Positions 1 through 7,927 of a stretch of DNA of 64,000 nucleotides are shown here, one piece after another (position 1 is the stretch's first letter; every line of letters starts with the position of its first letter). The notes beneath the pieces are model-generated. The model had not been told where the DNA came from, did no database searches, and was given only the letters and a program-made list of their open reading frames with translations. Position numbers and translations under genes: made by a program. The stretch is from Flavobacterium tyrosinilyticum (GTDB lineage: Bacteria; Bacteroidota; Bacteroidia; Flavobacteriales; Flavobacteriaceae), in NCBI RefSeq assembly GCF_023656565.1, contig NZ_JAMOKG010000001.1, positions 1,381,383-1,445,382 on the forward strand, given 5' to 3'.

Positions 1-1
1 C

Positions 2-244
2 GCTGGTTCGGGGCCAATCGCAAACAATTGGGATTTATCTACTAAAAGAGCAACAGCAATCGTAGCGATTTTAACCGAAAACCCAAAAATCAATAAACAA
101 AAACTAACAGCAGCAGGAAGAAGCGAGTTTTCTCCTTTGGCAAGCAACGCAACTCCAGAAGGAAAAGCGAAAAACCGTAGAATCGAAATTATCTTAACTC
201 CAAGATTAGATGAGATTGCGGAGATGCTTAATACTATTAATTAA
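2..244 (+). CDS. OmpA-family protein, C-terminal end (partial)
   Basis: This is the last 80 residues of a gene that begins before the window. The reading frame is open from base 2 to a TAA at 242-244. The visible part fits the end of an OmpA/MotB peptidoglycan-binding domain: LSTKRATAIVAIL is the usual helix, AAGRSEFSPLASN is the usual 'G-GE-xP-xxN' region, and GKAKNRRIEIIL is the family's closing 'xxNRRVEI' strand. OmpA-like domains anchor outer-membrane or periplasmic proteins to peptidoglycan. The N-terminal part is not visible, so the type of OmpA-like protein cannot be given. A hairpin terminator follows at 287-317. Confidence 0.85.
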   Translation, partial: AGSGPIANNWDLSTKRATAIVAILTENPKINKQKLTAAGRSEFSPLASNATPEGKAKNRRIEIILTPRLDEIAEMLNTIN

Positions 245-286
245 GAGGCTAAGGTTCTGAGATACTAAGTTTCTAATATTTTAAAA

Positions 287-317
287 AAAGGGTTGAAGTT
301 TTACTTCAGCCCTTTTT
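287..317 (+). terminator. Rho-independent terminator after the OmpA-like gene
   Basis: The arms AAAGGGTTGAAGT and ACTTCAGCCCTTT pair with one G-U/mismatch around a TTT loop and run into a T tract. It lies 43 bases after the stop codon. Confidence 0.75.
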
Positions 318-321
318 GTTT

Positions 322-348
322 CCTGCAAGGTTTTTAAAACCTTGTAGG
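322..348. repeat. 27-bp dispersed palindromic repeat, copy 1
   Basis: An imperfect palindrome with arms CCTGCAAGGTTTT and AAAACCTTGTAGG. Two further copies lie at 1095-1121 and 1156-1182. A degenerate relative can be seen near 375-400. The copies lie on either side of the toxin-antitoxin pair. Confidence 0.7.
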
Positions 349-493
349 TTTAGCTCGTTTGTTTGGAGAAGAAATACACCTCTAAGGCTTTGAAAACCTT
401 TTAGTTTAAACGTTAGATTTGGAATTTGGATTTTTTAAATTGGGATTTCTGTTTTATTATTTTCGTAACTTTGGATTTCAAAAAGATTAAACT

Positions 494-745
494 ATGGGGC
501 TTCCTGAATTAAAAGAGAAAATAAAAAATCAATTGGATTTGGCTGATGAAAGAGTTCTGCGAATTGTTTCTTCAGTTTTTGATAATTATTTAAATGAAGT
601 GGTTTCGTATGATGCGAAAGGAAATCCTGTGACATTAATTGATTATCATAATAAAGTAGAAGAAGGTTTAGAGGATATTAAATACAATCGCATAATCTCA
701 AGTCAAAATTTGTCAAAAGAAATGAAAGATTGGGATAATGAATAA
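494..745 (+). CDS. Small antitoxin-like protein of a ParE/RelE-type pair
   Basis: An 83-residue acidic protein with no signal peptide or membrane segment. It matches in size and position the small antitoxins that precede ParE/RelE-type toxins in Bacteroidetes. The N-terminal part (about 1-35, LKEKIKNQLDLADERVLRIV) looks helical. The C-terminal half is rich in Lys, Asp and Glu and would be the toxin-binding tail. Its stop overlaps by 8 bases an ATG at 738 that opens the toxin frame, the usual arrangement for translationally coupled toxin-antitoxin genes. The family call rests on this arrangement more than on a recognised motif. The toxin is probably disabled by an early stop, so the antitoxin may now act alone. 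Confidence 0.6.
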   Translation: MGLPELKEKIKNQLDLADERVLRIVSSVFDNYLNEVVSYDAKGNPVTLIDYHNKVEEGLEDIKYNRIISSQNLSKEMKDWDNE

Positions 746-1031
746 ACCAACAGTTTTTTGGTAAGAGCATGCAAAATTAGATTTGAAGGAAATTTATTTT
801 GAATTTAAGAGTAAATATTCGAAAGAAACAGCATTAAAAGTTAGAGACGAATTATTTAATAGTGCGAATAATATCATTTTTGCCGAGCAATTTCAATTCG
901 ATGAATATAGAATAGATTGCCGTAGAATTGTGGTTAGAAATTTTAAAATTCTATATAAAATCAAAGAAGATTCTGTTTTTATTGTTAGAATTTTCAACAC
1001 ATTTCAAAATCCATTAAAAGGCTTAAAATGA
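738..1031 (+). pseudogene. ParE/RelE-family toxin with in-frame stop at codon 9
   Basis: Reading from the ATG at 738 gives MNKPTVFW, then TAA at 762-764, then EHAKLDLKEIYFEFKSKYS in the same frame to a stop at 1029-1031. Family members usually start with a beta strand ending in W followed by 'S-x-x-AK-x-DL-x-EI', so the TAA sits where Ser (TCA to TAA, one base) would be expected. The rest of the fold is intact: an alpha-helical hairpin, YRIDCRRIVVRNFKILYKI (the 'R-x-x-xx-xY-I/LY-I' core strands), and the final strand VFIVRIFNTFQNP. Restart at the TTG at 783 would make an 82-residue protein lacking the first strand. Such toxins are mRNA interferases or gyrase inhibitors. A sequencing error or readthrough cannot be excluded. 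Confidence 0.7.
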
Positions 1032-1057
1032 ACTTAGGTTCAAAGTGACAAAGATGC

Positions 1058-1090
1058 AAAGGCTCAAAGTAAAAAACTTTGAGCCTTTTT
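1058..1090 (+). terminator. Terminator after the toxin-antitoxin pair
   Basis: Perfect 13-bp arms AAAGGCTCAAAGT and ACTTTGAGCCTTT with an A-rich loop, followed by Ts. It starts 27 bases after the toxin stop codon. Confidence 0.8.
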
Positions 1091-1094
1091 ATTT

Positions 1095-1121
1095 CCTGCA
1101 AGGTTTTCATAACCTTGTAGG
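1095..1121. repeat. 27-bp dispersed palindromic repeat, copy 2
   Basis: Arms CCTGCAAGGTTTT and AACCTTGTAGG, the same element as at 322-348. Together with copy 3 at 1156-1182 it forms a larger inverted pair. The whole stretch 1038-1280 is bracketed by imperfect inverted sequences rich in CAAAG/CTTTG. A short open frame across it is not a convincing gene. Confidence 0.7.
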
Positions 1122-1155
1122 TATAGGTTTAGGTTTGTTTGTAATAAAAGAAACA

Positions 1156-1182
1156 CCTACAAGGTTTTGGAAACCTTGCAGG
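1156..1182. repeat. 27-bp dispersed palindromic repeat, copy 3
   Basis: Arms CCTACAAGGTTTTGG and AAACCTTGCAGG: the opposite orientation of copies 1 and 2, judged by the G/A difference in the arms. Confidence 0.7.
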
Positions 1183-1287
1183 AGAGATCAAAAAAAACTT
1201 GTAGTTTTTTTAACCTTTTTCAAATCCTAATTTGAAAAATCCCTTTGTAACTTTGTCTCTTTGCAACTTTGAACCTTTAAGAAAAAA

Positions 1288-2325
1288 ATGAAATACACTA
1301 CATTACCCAACACCGATATAAAAGTTAGTAAAATATGCCTTGGAACAATGACTTTCGGGCAGCAGAATACAGAAGCAGAAGGACACGAACAAATGGATTA
1401 TGCTCTTGAAAGAGGAGTTAATTTCTTTGATACTGCCGAAATGTATTCGGTTCCGGCGAGTGAAGCGACTTACGGAAGCACAGAAAAAATTATTGGGACT
1501 TGGTTTAAAAAATCAGGAAATAGAGACAAAGTGGTTTTAGCATCTAAAATTGCAGGTCCGAATCCGAATTTTGGATATATGCGTGAGAAATTGGATTTTT
1601 CTCCGGCAAGTATTAAGTATGCAGTTGAAAACAGTTTGAAAAGACTCCAAACTGATTATATCGATTTGTACCAAATGCACTGGCCAGAAAGAAAAACGAA
1701 TAATTTCGGACAGCGCGCTTTTCACGGACATGATGATGTTTGGGAAGATAACTTTAGAGAAATCTTAGAAACTTTCGATGGATTAATCAAAGAAGGTAAA
1801 ATCAAGCACATTGGGGTTTCTAATGAAAATGCTTGGGGAATGATGCGTCTTTTGGAAGAAAGCAAATACAACAATCTGCCAAGAATCAAAACCGTTCAAA
1901 ATCCGTATTCTTTATTGAACCGTTTGTTTGAAGTGAATTCTGCAGAAGTTTCAAAATATGAAAATGTTGGCTTATTAGGATATTCGCCTTTAGCATTTGG
2001 AGTTTTGACTGGAAAATTTTTAACTGGAGAAAGTCATCCGAAAGCGAGAATTAATCTTTTTCCGCAATATAAACGTTACAATAGTGACCAATGTACTGAA
2101 GCGACTAAATTGTATCTGGAAATCGCTAAAAAACATGGTTTAACGTTAACGCAATTGGCAATGGGATTTGTTTTGCAACAGCCGTTTTTGACAAGCGCTA
2201 TTATCGGAGCGACAACTACGGAACAATTAAAAGAAAACATTGATACTATTGATGTGGTTCTTTCTAAACAAATCTTAGCAGAAATTGATGCGGTTCAGGC
2301 TATAATTCCAGATCCTGCGCCATAA
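1288..2325 (+). CDS. Aldo/keto reductase (Tas-like)
   Basis: A 345-residue cytoplasmic NADPH-dependent oxidoreductase of the aldo/keto reductase superfamily. The length and overall pattern resemble E. coli Tas. The catalytic tetrad can be read as D48 and Y53 (FFDTAEMY), K87 (LASKI) and H131 (YQMHWPE). Other family signatures are the N-terminal strand KVSKICLGTMTFG, the IGVSNENAWG strand near 180 and the cofactor-binding GATTTEQLKENI near the C-terminus. The insert between about 54 and 66 (SVPASEATYGST) is the Tas-type extended first loop. The substrate cannot be deduced. The gene stands alone, between dispersed repeats upstream and a large nested palindrome downstream. Confidence 0.92.
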   Translation: MKYTTLPNTDIKVSKICLGTMTFGQQNTEAEGHEQMDYALERGVNFFDTAEMYSVPASEATYGSTEKIIGTWFKKSGNRDKVVLASKIAGPNPNFGYMREKLDFSPASIKYAVENSLKRLQTDYIDLYQMHWPERKTNNFGQRAFHGHDDVWEDNFREILETFDGLIKEGKIKHIGVSNENAWGMMRLLEESKYNNLPRIKTVQNPYSLLNRLFEVNSAEVSKYENVGLLGYSPLAFGVLTGKFLTGESHPKARINLFPQYKRYNSDQCTEATKLYLEIAKKHGLTLTQLAMGFVLQQPFLTSAIIGATTTEQLKENIDTIDVVLSKQILAEIDAVQAIIPDPAP

Positions 2326-2335
2326 GTTTTTTTTT

Positions 2336-2612
2336 GCCACGAAGGCGCTAAGGCACGAAGTTTTTTAATCTCGCAAAGACGCAGAGTCGCAAAGTTTTTT
2401 TTTAAGCTCAATAGCGTCCAGCTTTAGCTGGATGAGAAGATAAATGCAAATCAAAGGGCTTTAGCCAAACTTTACTAGTTTGGCTAAAGCCCTTTTCTAT
2501 TTCGATTTTTTTCCCCCTAGCTTAAGCTAGGGGCTATTGAAAAACTTTGCGACTCTGCGTCTTTGCGAGATTAAAAACAAAAAAACTTTGTGTCTTACCG
2601 CCTTCGTGGCAG
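2336..2612. repeat. Nested inverted repeat (cruciform) between convergent genes
   Basis: The outer arms 2336-2398 and 2541-2612 are imperfect reverse complements (GCCACGAAGGCG... against ...CCGCCTTCGTGGC; CTCGCAAAGACGCAGAGTCG against its complement). Inside are an arm pair CAATAGC/GCTATTG, two short palindromes CCAGCTTTAGCTGG (2418-2431) and CCCCTAGCTTAAGCTAGGGG (2514-2533), and a central 18-bp-stem hairpin. The element fills the gap between the aldo/keto reductase and the convergent transglycosylase gene and has no coding potential. Confidence 0.8.
2453..2496. terminator. Central 18-bp hairpin, probable bidirectional terminator
   Basis: AAAGGGCTTTAGCCAAAC and GTTTGGCTAAAGCCCTTT are perfect arms around TTTACTA. 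Being symmetrical and lying between two convergent genes, it could stop both transcripts, although its T tracts are short. Confidence 0.6.
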
Positions 2613-2620
2613 AAAAAAAA

Positions 2621-4585
2621 CTATAAATCAAATTCATCATCAACAGCCAAAGAATCTTTTTTGATTGCTGTAGAATCTGGAACTTTAATTTTGATTAAAG
2701 AACGCGCATTTCCTGAAATGTAAACAGGCAATAATCCGATTGTGTCTTCTGGAACTAAAAGCCCTCTTCTAAACATTAAGTTCTTTAGGAATTTTTGGTT
2801 TTTAATAGCATAATCTTTCAAGTTACCTTCATCGTTAAACTGATACATGAATTTTCTTGGTTTCGGAATAATAGTTGCCAAATACAAACATTCGTCAACA
2901 TTTAAAGCCGAAGGACTTTTTTGAAAATAGAAATGACTTGCTTCTCCAATTCCGTACACATTTGGTCCCCATTCAATAATATTGAAATACACTTCTAGCA
3001 TTCTTTCTTTGCTTACAATTCGGTTGTTTTCTAAAATGTAAACTAGAAGGATTTCTTCAAGCTTTCGCGAAAGCGTCTTTTCACGAGTTAAAAAGACATT
3101 CTTAATTAACTGCATGCTGATTGTGCTGGCACCGCGAGAGAATTTCTTAGTTCGAATGTTTTTAAGAATCGATTGTTTGAACGCTTCGTTTATGAATCCG
3201 CGATGCGAGAAGAAAGAAGGATCTTCTGTCGTTAGAACAGATTTTCTTAGATAAGGAGAAATTTGGTCCAAAGGCGTATAATTCGGATTTGCATTTCCGA
3301 CTAAAATAGGTCTTTGCAACACATTCTGAATAATGGCACGATAAACAAACTCGCCGTTTAGTTTATTTAAATCGGCTTCGCCATATTTAGTGATTTGTAA
3401 ATCTTCTTTGTTAAGCTTACTATCAAAAACAAGCGTATTGGGTTTGTTTTTATTGAATTTGAAATCTAATTTGTAATCGAAATTTCCAGTGGCCTGCATT
3501 CCTTGGAAATGGGTGAATAAACCGTCAGGAAGCGAAACGATAAAATCTTGCGCTTTCATTTTCGGAATATCCATTTTCAAAGTATAAATCGTGTCTTTTT
3601 CGGTATCGTAAGAAATGTAAGGACGAACTTTGATTTTATTCAACTGCATGCTCGAAGTGCTGTCGATAGAAATAAAGCTATCGCCTAATAAAAATCGGTA
3701 ATCAAAACGCGCATTTTTTATAACCACATCTTTGCTAGCGATTTTTGGATGATTGATTTTAAGATTGGCAATAGAAGTGTAACCGTCTATATGGAGTTCG
3801 CTGCCGCTTTTGTCTATGTTTTGAACATTTAGGCGAATAGAATCAAAACTGGCTTTTAAGTTATAACGCTGATCTAAATACGGAACGCGAATAGCGCCAG
3901 TATCTAAGTTGAAAAAGCGAATATCGGCCTTTTTATTTCTCGGATCAGCAAATCCTTTAATATTCCAGCGTTGATCAAAATCTTTTGCTTGGACATGAAG
4001 ATTGGTTTCGAGCTGTTTGTTGCTTAAAACGAGTTTATCTACAGCAATATTGGTTTGTTTTCCGTTATCGTCAATTTTGAATTTGAAATTTTTCAAATCC
4101 ATATCGGTCGGAACCAAATTCAATACTTTCGAAATGATTCTGTAAGCAAAAGCAGCGTATTTACGTTTTTCATTTGAATCGGTTTCTTCTCGATCTCTTT
4201 TTAGAAAAGCATCAAAATTTCGTTTTTTGCCTTTTTTTACTAATTGAATATATCCATTGTCTACTTTTAAAGTTCCAACTTGAACATCTCCAATTAATAA
4301 ATTACTTAAACTGATGCTGGTTTCGACATTTTTAATTTTGACAAGGGTATCAGCATTTATTGGAGCCAAAACAACATCAGTCAATTTTATAGTCGATAAA
4401 CCATCAAATGAAGCCGATTGTACAGAAAAGTTACTTTGGTATTGAACAGCCATTTTGTGGGTAACTTTTGCAATGGCTTGTTTTAAAAGGGAATCACGAA
4501 AATAGTAAAGTCCGATGCAAAGCACTACGATTACTATTCCTAGTATTTTTAATGCTTTGTATATTTTTTGTTTTGGAAAATTCAT
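2621..4585 (-). CDS. Transglycosylase (GT51) domain protein with AsmA-like N-terminal region
   Basis: A 654-residue membrane-anchored protein. Residues about 10-28 (ALKILGIVIVVLCIGLYYF) form a signal anchor. Residues about 30-420 are beta-rich with AsmA/DUF748-like character (repeated short amphipathic strands, 'FDGLSTIKLTDVVL'). Residues about 430-620 carry the GT51 peptidoglycan glycosyltransferase motifs: TTEDPSFFSHRGF with the catalytic Glu near 453, RGASTISMQLIKN, RKLEEILLVYILE, and SKERMLEVYFNIIEWGPNVYGI. There is no transpeptidase domain, so it is monofunctional in that sense. GT51 enzymes polymerise lipid II on the outer face of the inner membrane. The fusion to an AsmA-like region differs from the usual short MtgA proteins. 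A TAGATTTG promoter box lies upstream on this strand. Confidence 0.85.
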   Translation of the reverse strand: MNFPKQKIYKALKILGIVIVVLCIGLYYFRDSLLKQAIAKVTHKMAVQYQSNFSVQSASFDGLSTIKLTDVVLAPINADTLVKIKNVETSISLSNLLIGDVQVGTLKVDNGYIQLVKKGKKRNFDAFLKRDREETDSNEKRKYAAFAYRIISKVLNLVPTDMDLKNFKFKIDDNGKQTNIAVDKLVLSNKQLETNLHVQAKDFDQRWNIKGFADPRNKKADIRFFNLDTGAIRVPYLDQRYNLKASFDSIRLNVQNIDKSGSELHIDGYTSIANLKINHPKIASKDVVIKNARFDYRFLLGDSFISIDSTSSMQLNKIKVRPYISYDTEKDTIYTLKMDIPKMKAQDFIVSLPDGLFTHFQGMQATGNFDYKLDFKFNKNKPNTLVFDSKLNKEDLQITKYGEADLNKLNGEFVYRAIIQNVLQRPILVGNANPNYTPLDQISPYLRKSVLTTEDPSFFSHRGFINEAFKQSILKNIRTKKFSRGASTISMQLIKNVFLTREKTLSRKLEEILLVYILENNRIVSKERMLEVYFNIIEWGPNVYGIGEASHFYFQKSPSALNVDECLYLATIIPKPRKFMYQFNDEGNLKDYAIKNQKFLKNLMFRRGLLVPEDTIGLLPVYISGNARSLIKIKVPDSTAIKKDSLAVDDEFDL

Positions 4586-4617
4586 AAAATTAGTTTGCGT
4601 CGAAATTATTCAGTTTT

Positions 4618-4625
4618 CAAATCTA
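4618..4625 (-). promoter_or_regulatory. -7 box TAGATTTG for the transglycosylase gene
   Basis: On the minus strand TAGATTTG matches the Bacteroidetes TAnnTTTG element, 33 bases upstream of the start codon. No TTG is seen at the usual 17-23 base distance, so this is a partial match. Confidence 0.45.
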
Positions 4626-4805
4626 GGATAAATTTAAATTTAAAATTATAAGCATGTACAATTTTTCTTTTAATTTTTGAGTGACGCATGTAAAGGGCTT
4701 GTGTAAAATTAAGTAAATGTATTTTTTGCCGAGTGATTTAAGTTTGTCAGTGCAGTTTTTTTTTCAATTTACGGAATACCGTAATATTTTATAGTATTTA
4801 TCTTA

Positions 4806-4813
4806 TATATTTG
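4806..4813 (+). promoter_or_regulatory. -7 box TATATTTG for the small lipoprotein gene
   Basis: TATATTTG matches TAnnTTTG and lies 27 bases upstream of the ATG. No upstream TTG is seen at the usual distance. Confidence 0.5.
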
Positions 4814-4840
4814 TCGAATTAAATATTAAAAAATAGTAAA

Positions 4841-5326
4841 ATGAAAATTTTAAAGAAAATTATGTTTTTGTCTTTTGCAATTGGTGCATTAGTATTGTCT
4901 TCATGCAGTAGTGATAATTCGTCTGATGATACAGATACTCCGAGCAGTCAGGAAGGATTTATGAAATTTAAGTATAATGAAAAAGAATATACGTTTTCTG
5001 AACCTGCTTTAATTACTTCAGGAAGTGTAAATATAATGGGAAGCACGGGAAGTGATGACACGTATAAAAAAATCTCTTTATGGGCTCCTTTAAATATTAC
5101 GACAGGAAATCATCCAATAGTTTATGATTTGTCAAATCTTACAACTACTTATCAGGCTACTTTTAGTTTTATGCCAGAAATAAACAATACCGAGGCTACA
5201 TCTGGAACTATAAATATCACTACCAATGATGATAAAAAAATTGAAGGGACTTTTAATTTTTCAGGAACTTCAAAAGGAAAAACATTTACAGTTACTGAAG
5301 GAAGTTTTAGAATTATAAAATGGTAA
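4841..5326 (+). CDS. Small secreted lipoprotein of unknown function
   Basis: A 161-residue protein. It begins with a lipoprotein signal peptide: a lysine-rich start, a hydrophobic stretch to about residue 20, and the lipobox LVLSSC, with the Cys at about 22. A Ser/Asp-rich linker (SSDNSSDDTDTPSS) follows; it could affect surface display in Bacteroidetes. The mature part is about 125 residues with strand-like alternation and ends in TVTEGSFRIIKW. The family was not recognised. It resembles many flavobacterial hypothetical lipoproteins of about 150-170 residues. It has its own -7 box upstream and a terminator just downstream, so it is probably a single-gene unit. Confidence 0.8.
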   Translation: MKILKKIMFLSFAIGALVLSSCSSDNSSDDTDTPSSQEGFMKFKYNEKEYTFSEPALITSGSVNIMGSTGSDDTYKKISLWAPLNITTGNHPIVYDLSNLTTTYQATFSFMPEINNTEATSGTINITTNDDKKIEGTFNFSGTSKGKTFTVTEGSFRIIKW

Positions 5327-5348
5327 GAATTTAAAAAATGCTATAAAT

Positions 5349-5393
5349 AAATCCTGCAAATGAGGTATATCATACTCACGAGCAGGATTTTTT
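5349..5393. terminator. Terminator between the lipoprotein gene and radA
   Basis: AAATCCTGC and GCAGGATTT form a 9-bp stem with a long loop, flanked by A-rich and T-rich ends. It lies between two convergent genes and could serve both. Confidence 0.65.
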
Positions 5394-5411
5394 ATATTGA
5401 TACCCTGAAAA

Positions 5412-6773
5412 TTATCCAAAAAGGATACTTGCAACATCTTCAATTTTTGCTACAAGCTCAATCTTAATTCCGGTATTTTTTAAAGCAATTTTGTTGTATT
5501 TAGAAACAAAAATAGTATCGAAACCTAGTTTTTCAGCTTCCTGAATGCGTTGATCAACGCGATTAACAGGACGAATTTCGCCAGAAAGTCCAACTTCGCC
5601 AGCAAAACAGAACCCTTTTCCAACAGGAATATCTTCGTTTGAAGATAAAATCGCAGCCACAACGGCCAAATCAATTGCAGGATCATCTACAGAAATTCCG
5701 CCAGTAACATTCAGGAAAACGTCTTTTGCGCCTAAGCGAAATCCAGCTCTTTTTTCTAAAACAGCCAAAATCATGTTTAGCCTTTTTGCGTTGTAACCTG
5801 TTGTACTTCTTTGTGGTGTTCCATAAACAGCGGTACTCACCAAAGATTGTATTTCGATCATCAACGGACGCATACCTTCTAAAGTTGTCGCAATTGCAGT
5901 TCCGGATAATTCTTCGTCTTTATGAGAAATCAGGATTTCTGAAGGATTGCTAACTTCTCGCAATCCGCTTCCCAACATTTCATAAATTCCTAGTTCTGAT
6001 GTAGAGCCAAAACGGTTTTTAAGCGAACGCAAAATTCGATAAATATGATTTCTGTCGCCTTCAAATTGGAGCACAGTATCAACCATGTGTTCTAGGATTT
6101 TTGGTCCAGCGATATTTCCATCTTTTGTAATATGTCCAATCAAAATTACAGGAATATTGCTTTCTTTAGCAAATTTTATCAATTCTGCTGTGGTTTCACG
6201 AATCTGAGAAATACTTCCCGCAGTCGATTCGATATAATCGGTATGTAAAGTCTGAATGGAGTCGATTATGACCACTTCAGGTTGAATGGTTTCAATTTGT
6301 TTAAAAATATTCTGCGTTTTGGTTTCCGTTAAAATATAGCAGTTATCGCTATTTGGCGTTATTCTTTCGGCACGCATTTTAATTTGTTTCTGACTTTCTT
6401 CTCCAGAAACATATAATGTTTTATACGGTAACTTTAATGATACTTGAAGTAAAAGTGTACTTTTTCCGATGCCGGGCTCACCGCCCAAAAGAGTCAAAGA
6501 TCCAGGAACAAGTCCGCCGCCTAAAACACGATTCAATTCGCTATCAGTAGTGTCCATTCGAACTTCCTGAGTAGAATCAATTTCGTTAATTTTTAAAGGT
6601 TTTGGTGCTTTGCTTATTGGAGTAGGTTCACTTTTCCAAGCGACCTTATCTTGTTTTTGAATGATTTCTTCGGCAATCGTATTCCATTCTTTGCACGCGT
6701 TGCATTGCCCTTGCCATTTGGCATATTGGGTTCCGCAGTTTTGGCAGAAAAAGGAAGTTTTAACTTTTGACAT
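5412..6773 (-). CDS. radA: DNA repair protein RadA
   Basis: A 453-residue cytoplasmic ATPase that promotes branch migration in recombinational repair. The N-terminal zinc finger has C10, C13, C24 and C27 (CQNCG...CNACKEW). The Walker A motif GEPGIGKST is at 98-106. The RadA-specific KNRFGS motif follows the RecA-like core near residue 256. The C-terminal Lon-protease-like (P1) domain is visible as NVTGGISVDDPAIDLAVVAA and GEVGLSGEIRPV. The length is normal for the family. The ATG overlaps the stop of the upstream esterase gene as TAATG, so translation is likely coupled. There is no functional link between the two that I know of. Confidence 0.97.
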   Translation of the reverse strand: MSKVKTSFFCQNCGTQYAKWQGQCNACKEWNTIAEEIIQKQDKVAWKSEPTPISKAPKPLKINEIDSTQEVRMDTTDSELNRVLGGGLVPGSLTLLGGEPGIGKSTLLLQVSLKLPYKTLYVSGEESQKQIKMRAERITPNSDNCYILTETKTQNIFKQIETIQPEVVIIDSIQTLHTDYIESTAGSISQIRETTAELIKFAKESNIPVILIGHITKDGNIAGPKILEHMVDTVLQFEGDRNHIYRILRSLKNRFGSTSELGIYEMLGSGLREVSNPSEILISHKDEELSGTAIATTLEGMRPLMIEIQSLVSTAVYGTPQRSTTGYNAKRLNMILAVLEKRAGFRLGAKDVFLNVTGGISVDDPAIDLAVVAAILSSNEDIPVGKGFCFAGEVGLSGEIRPVNRVDQRIQEAEKLGFDTIFVSKYNKIALKNTGIKIELVAKIEDVASILFG

Positions 6774-7927
6774 TATTTACTTTTTTTAGCAAGTGTATTC
6801 ATTTCGTCAATTTTCTCATACATCAAGTCTTTGTTCAAATCACCAATTGGCTCCATTTGTGAAGCGTTTTGGTATTTTTTCGAAGCATGTTTAGGATCGC
6901 CCATTTTTTCGTACATCAAACCTAATTCATATTCTCCCAACATGGCTTTAGGGTAATTTGCATTTCCTATTTCAGCCATTTTCCCTAGTTCGCTGTAAGC
7001 ATTTCTTTTTAAAATAAGATTTTCTACTACTTTAAAATCGCTCATTCGAACTGGAATTTGAACTCCTAAAGCTTCAGACATTGTAGCATATTTTTTTTCT
7101 AAATATTCTGCATAACCTTCTTGAAGAACCGCAATTTTGTCGTTGTATTCGGCAGAATTTATAGGACGGTATACTTCAAAAATCTGGTATAATGCACTTG
7201 GTATAGAATGCAATACTTCTGTATAATGTGTTGCGCCTTTAAATACATCATATTTATAATTCACTAACGGATTATTGGCGATTTTAATATTGCTGTTTAA
7301 TTTTTCTATTGGCTCTTTAATTTTTTTAATATCGCCTTCTCCTGCAGAAAGGTAATAAAAGACAGGGCTTTTTATTTTAGCAAATTTCTCTGCAATGCGC
7401 ACTTCCATTTTTGGGGCAAGTTCTGGACTTAAACAGATATAGGCATTAAAAAGCGGAATTTCTTTATATAAATAAAAATTAGCAAAACTTGCTGTTACAT
7501 CATGACCTGCAATAAGTCTGAAAGGCGAAGTGCGGTATTTTTTTTCGATATAAGGAATTAATTCTGCTCCAATAAATTCAAAAAATTTTGCTCCTTTTTC
7601 AAAAGGAAGACCTTCGTTTTGGTCAATTGTTGTGTCGTCATAACGTTCTTCATCTTTGTTTTGATGAATTCCGATAATGATCATTTCTGGAATATCATCC
7701 CAATAAGTTCCATAACTTACGGCTCCAGAAAAAGGATCAAATAAGTAATCTCCATCCAATAAATAAAGAACAGGATATTTTTTGTCTTTGTTGGTTTCGT
7801 AAGAAGCGGGAAGTCCAATTGTAATTCTGCGCTCTTCTCCGAGTTTTTCCGATTTAATGTTGTCGAACGTTTTTTGGGCAAACGACGAAAACGAAATTAA
7901 TAAAAATAGTAGGTAAACTTTTTTCAT
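6773..7927 (-). CDS. Secreted alpha/beta-hydrolase of the putative esterase family with C-terminal TPR-like tail
   Basis: I place the start at the ATG whose codon begins at 7927 (MKKVYLLFLLISFSSFAQ, a good signal peptide cleaved near 18) rather than the ATG four codons earlier. The protein is about 384 residues. The core resembles the Fes/IroE/esterase D 'putative esterase' family: YPVLYLLDGDYLF, MIIIGIHQN, and the nucleophile region RLIAGHDVTASFA, where the expected G-x-S-x-G appears as G-H-D-V-T, so the nucleophile is Asp or is lost. THYTEVLHSIP gives the likely catalytic His. Residues about 265-380 are helical and TPR-like (EYELGLMYEKMGDPKHASKKYQNA). The missing Ser suggests a non-hydrolytic or altered role. 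It is periplasmic and co-transcribed with radA. Confidence 0.75.
   Translation of the reverse strand: MKKVYLLFLLISFSSFAQKTFDNIKSEKLGEERRITIGLPASYETNKDKKYPVLYLLDGDYLFDPFSGAVSYGTYWDDIPEMIIIGIHQNKDEERYDDTTIDQNEGLPFEKGAKFFEFIGAELIPYIEKKYRTSPFRLIAGHDVTASFANFYLYKEIPLFNAYICLSPELAPKMEVRIAEKFAKIKSPVFYYLSAGEGDIKKIKEPIEKLNSNIKIANNPLVNYKYDVFKGATHYTEVLHSIPSALYQIFEVYRPINSAEYNDKIAVLQEGYAEYLEKKYATMSEALGVQIPVRMSDFKVVENLILKRNAYSELGKMAEIGNANYPKAMLGEYELGLMYEKMGDPKHASKKYQNASQMEPIGDLNKDLMYEKIDEMNTLAKKSK

Noticed and set aside
1045..1230. Open frame of 61 codons after the toxin gene
   Set aside because: It runs through a terminator hairpin and two copies of the 27-bp palindrome. The sequence is explained by the repeats, and no ribosome binding site or family match supports it.
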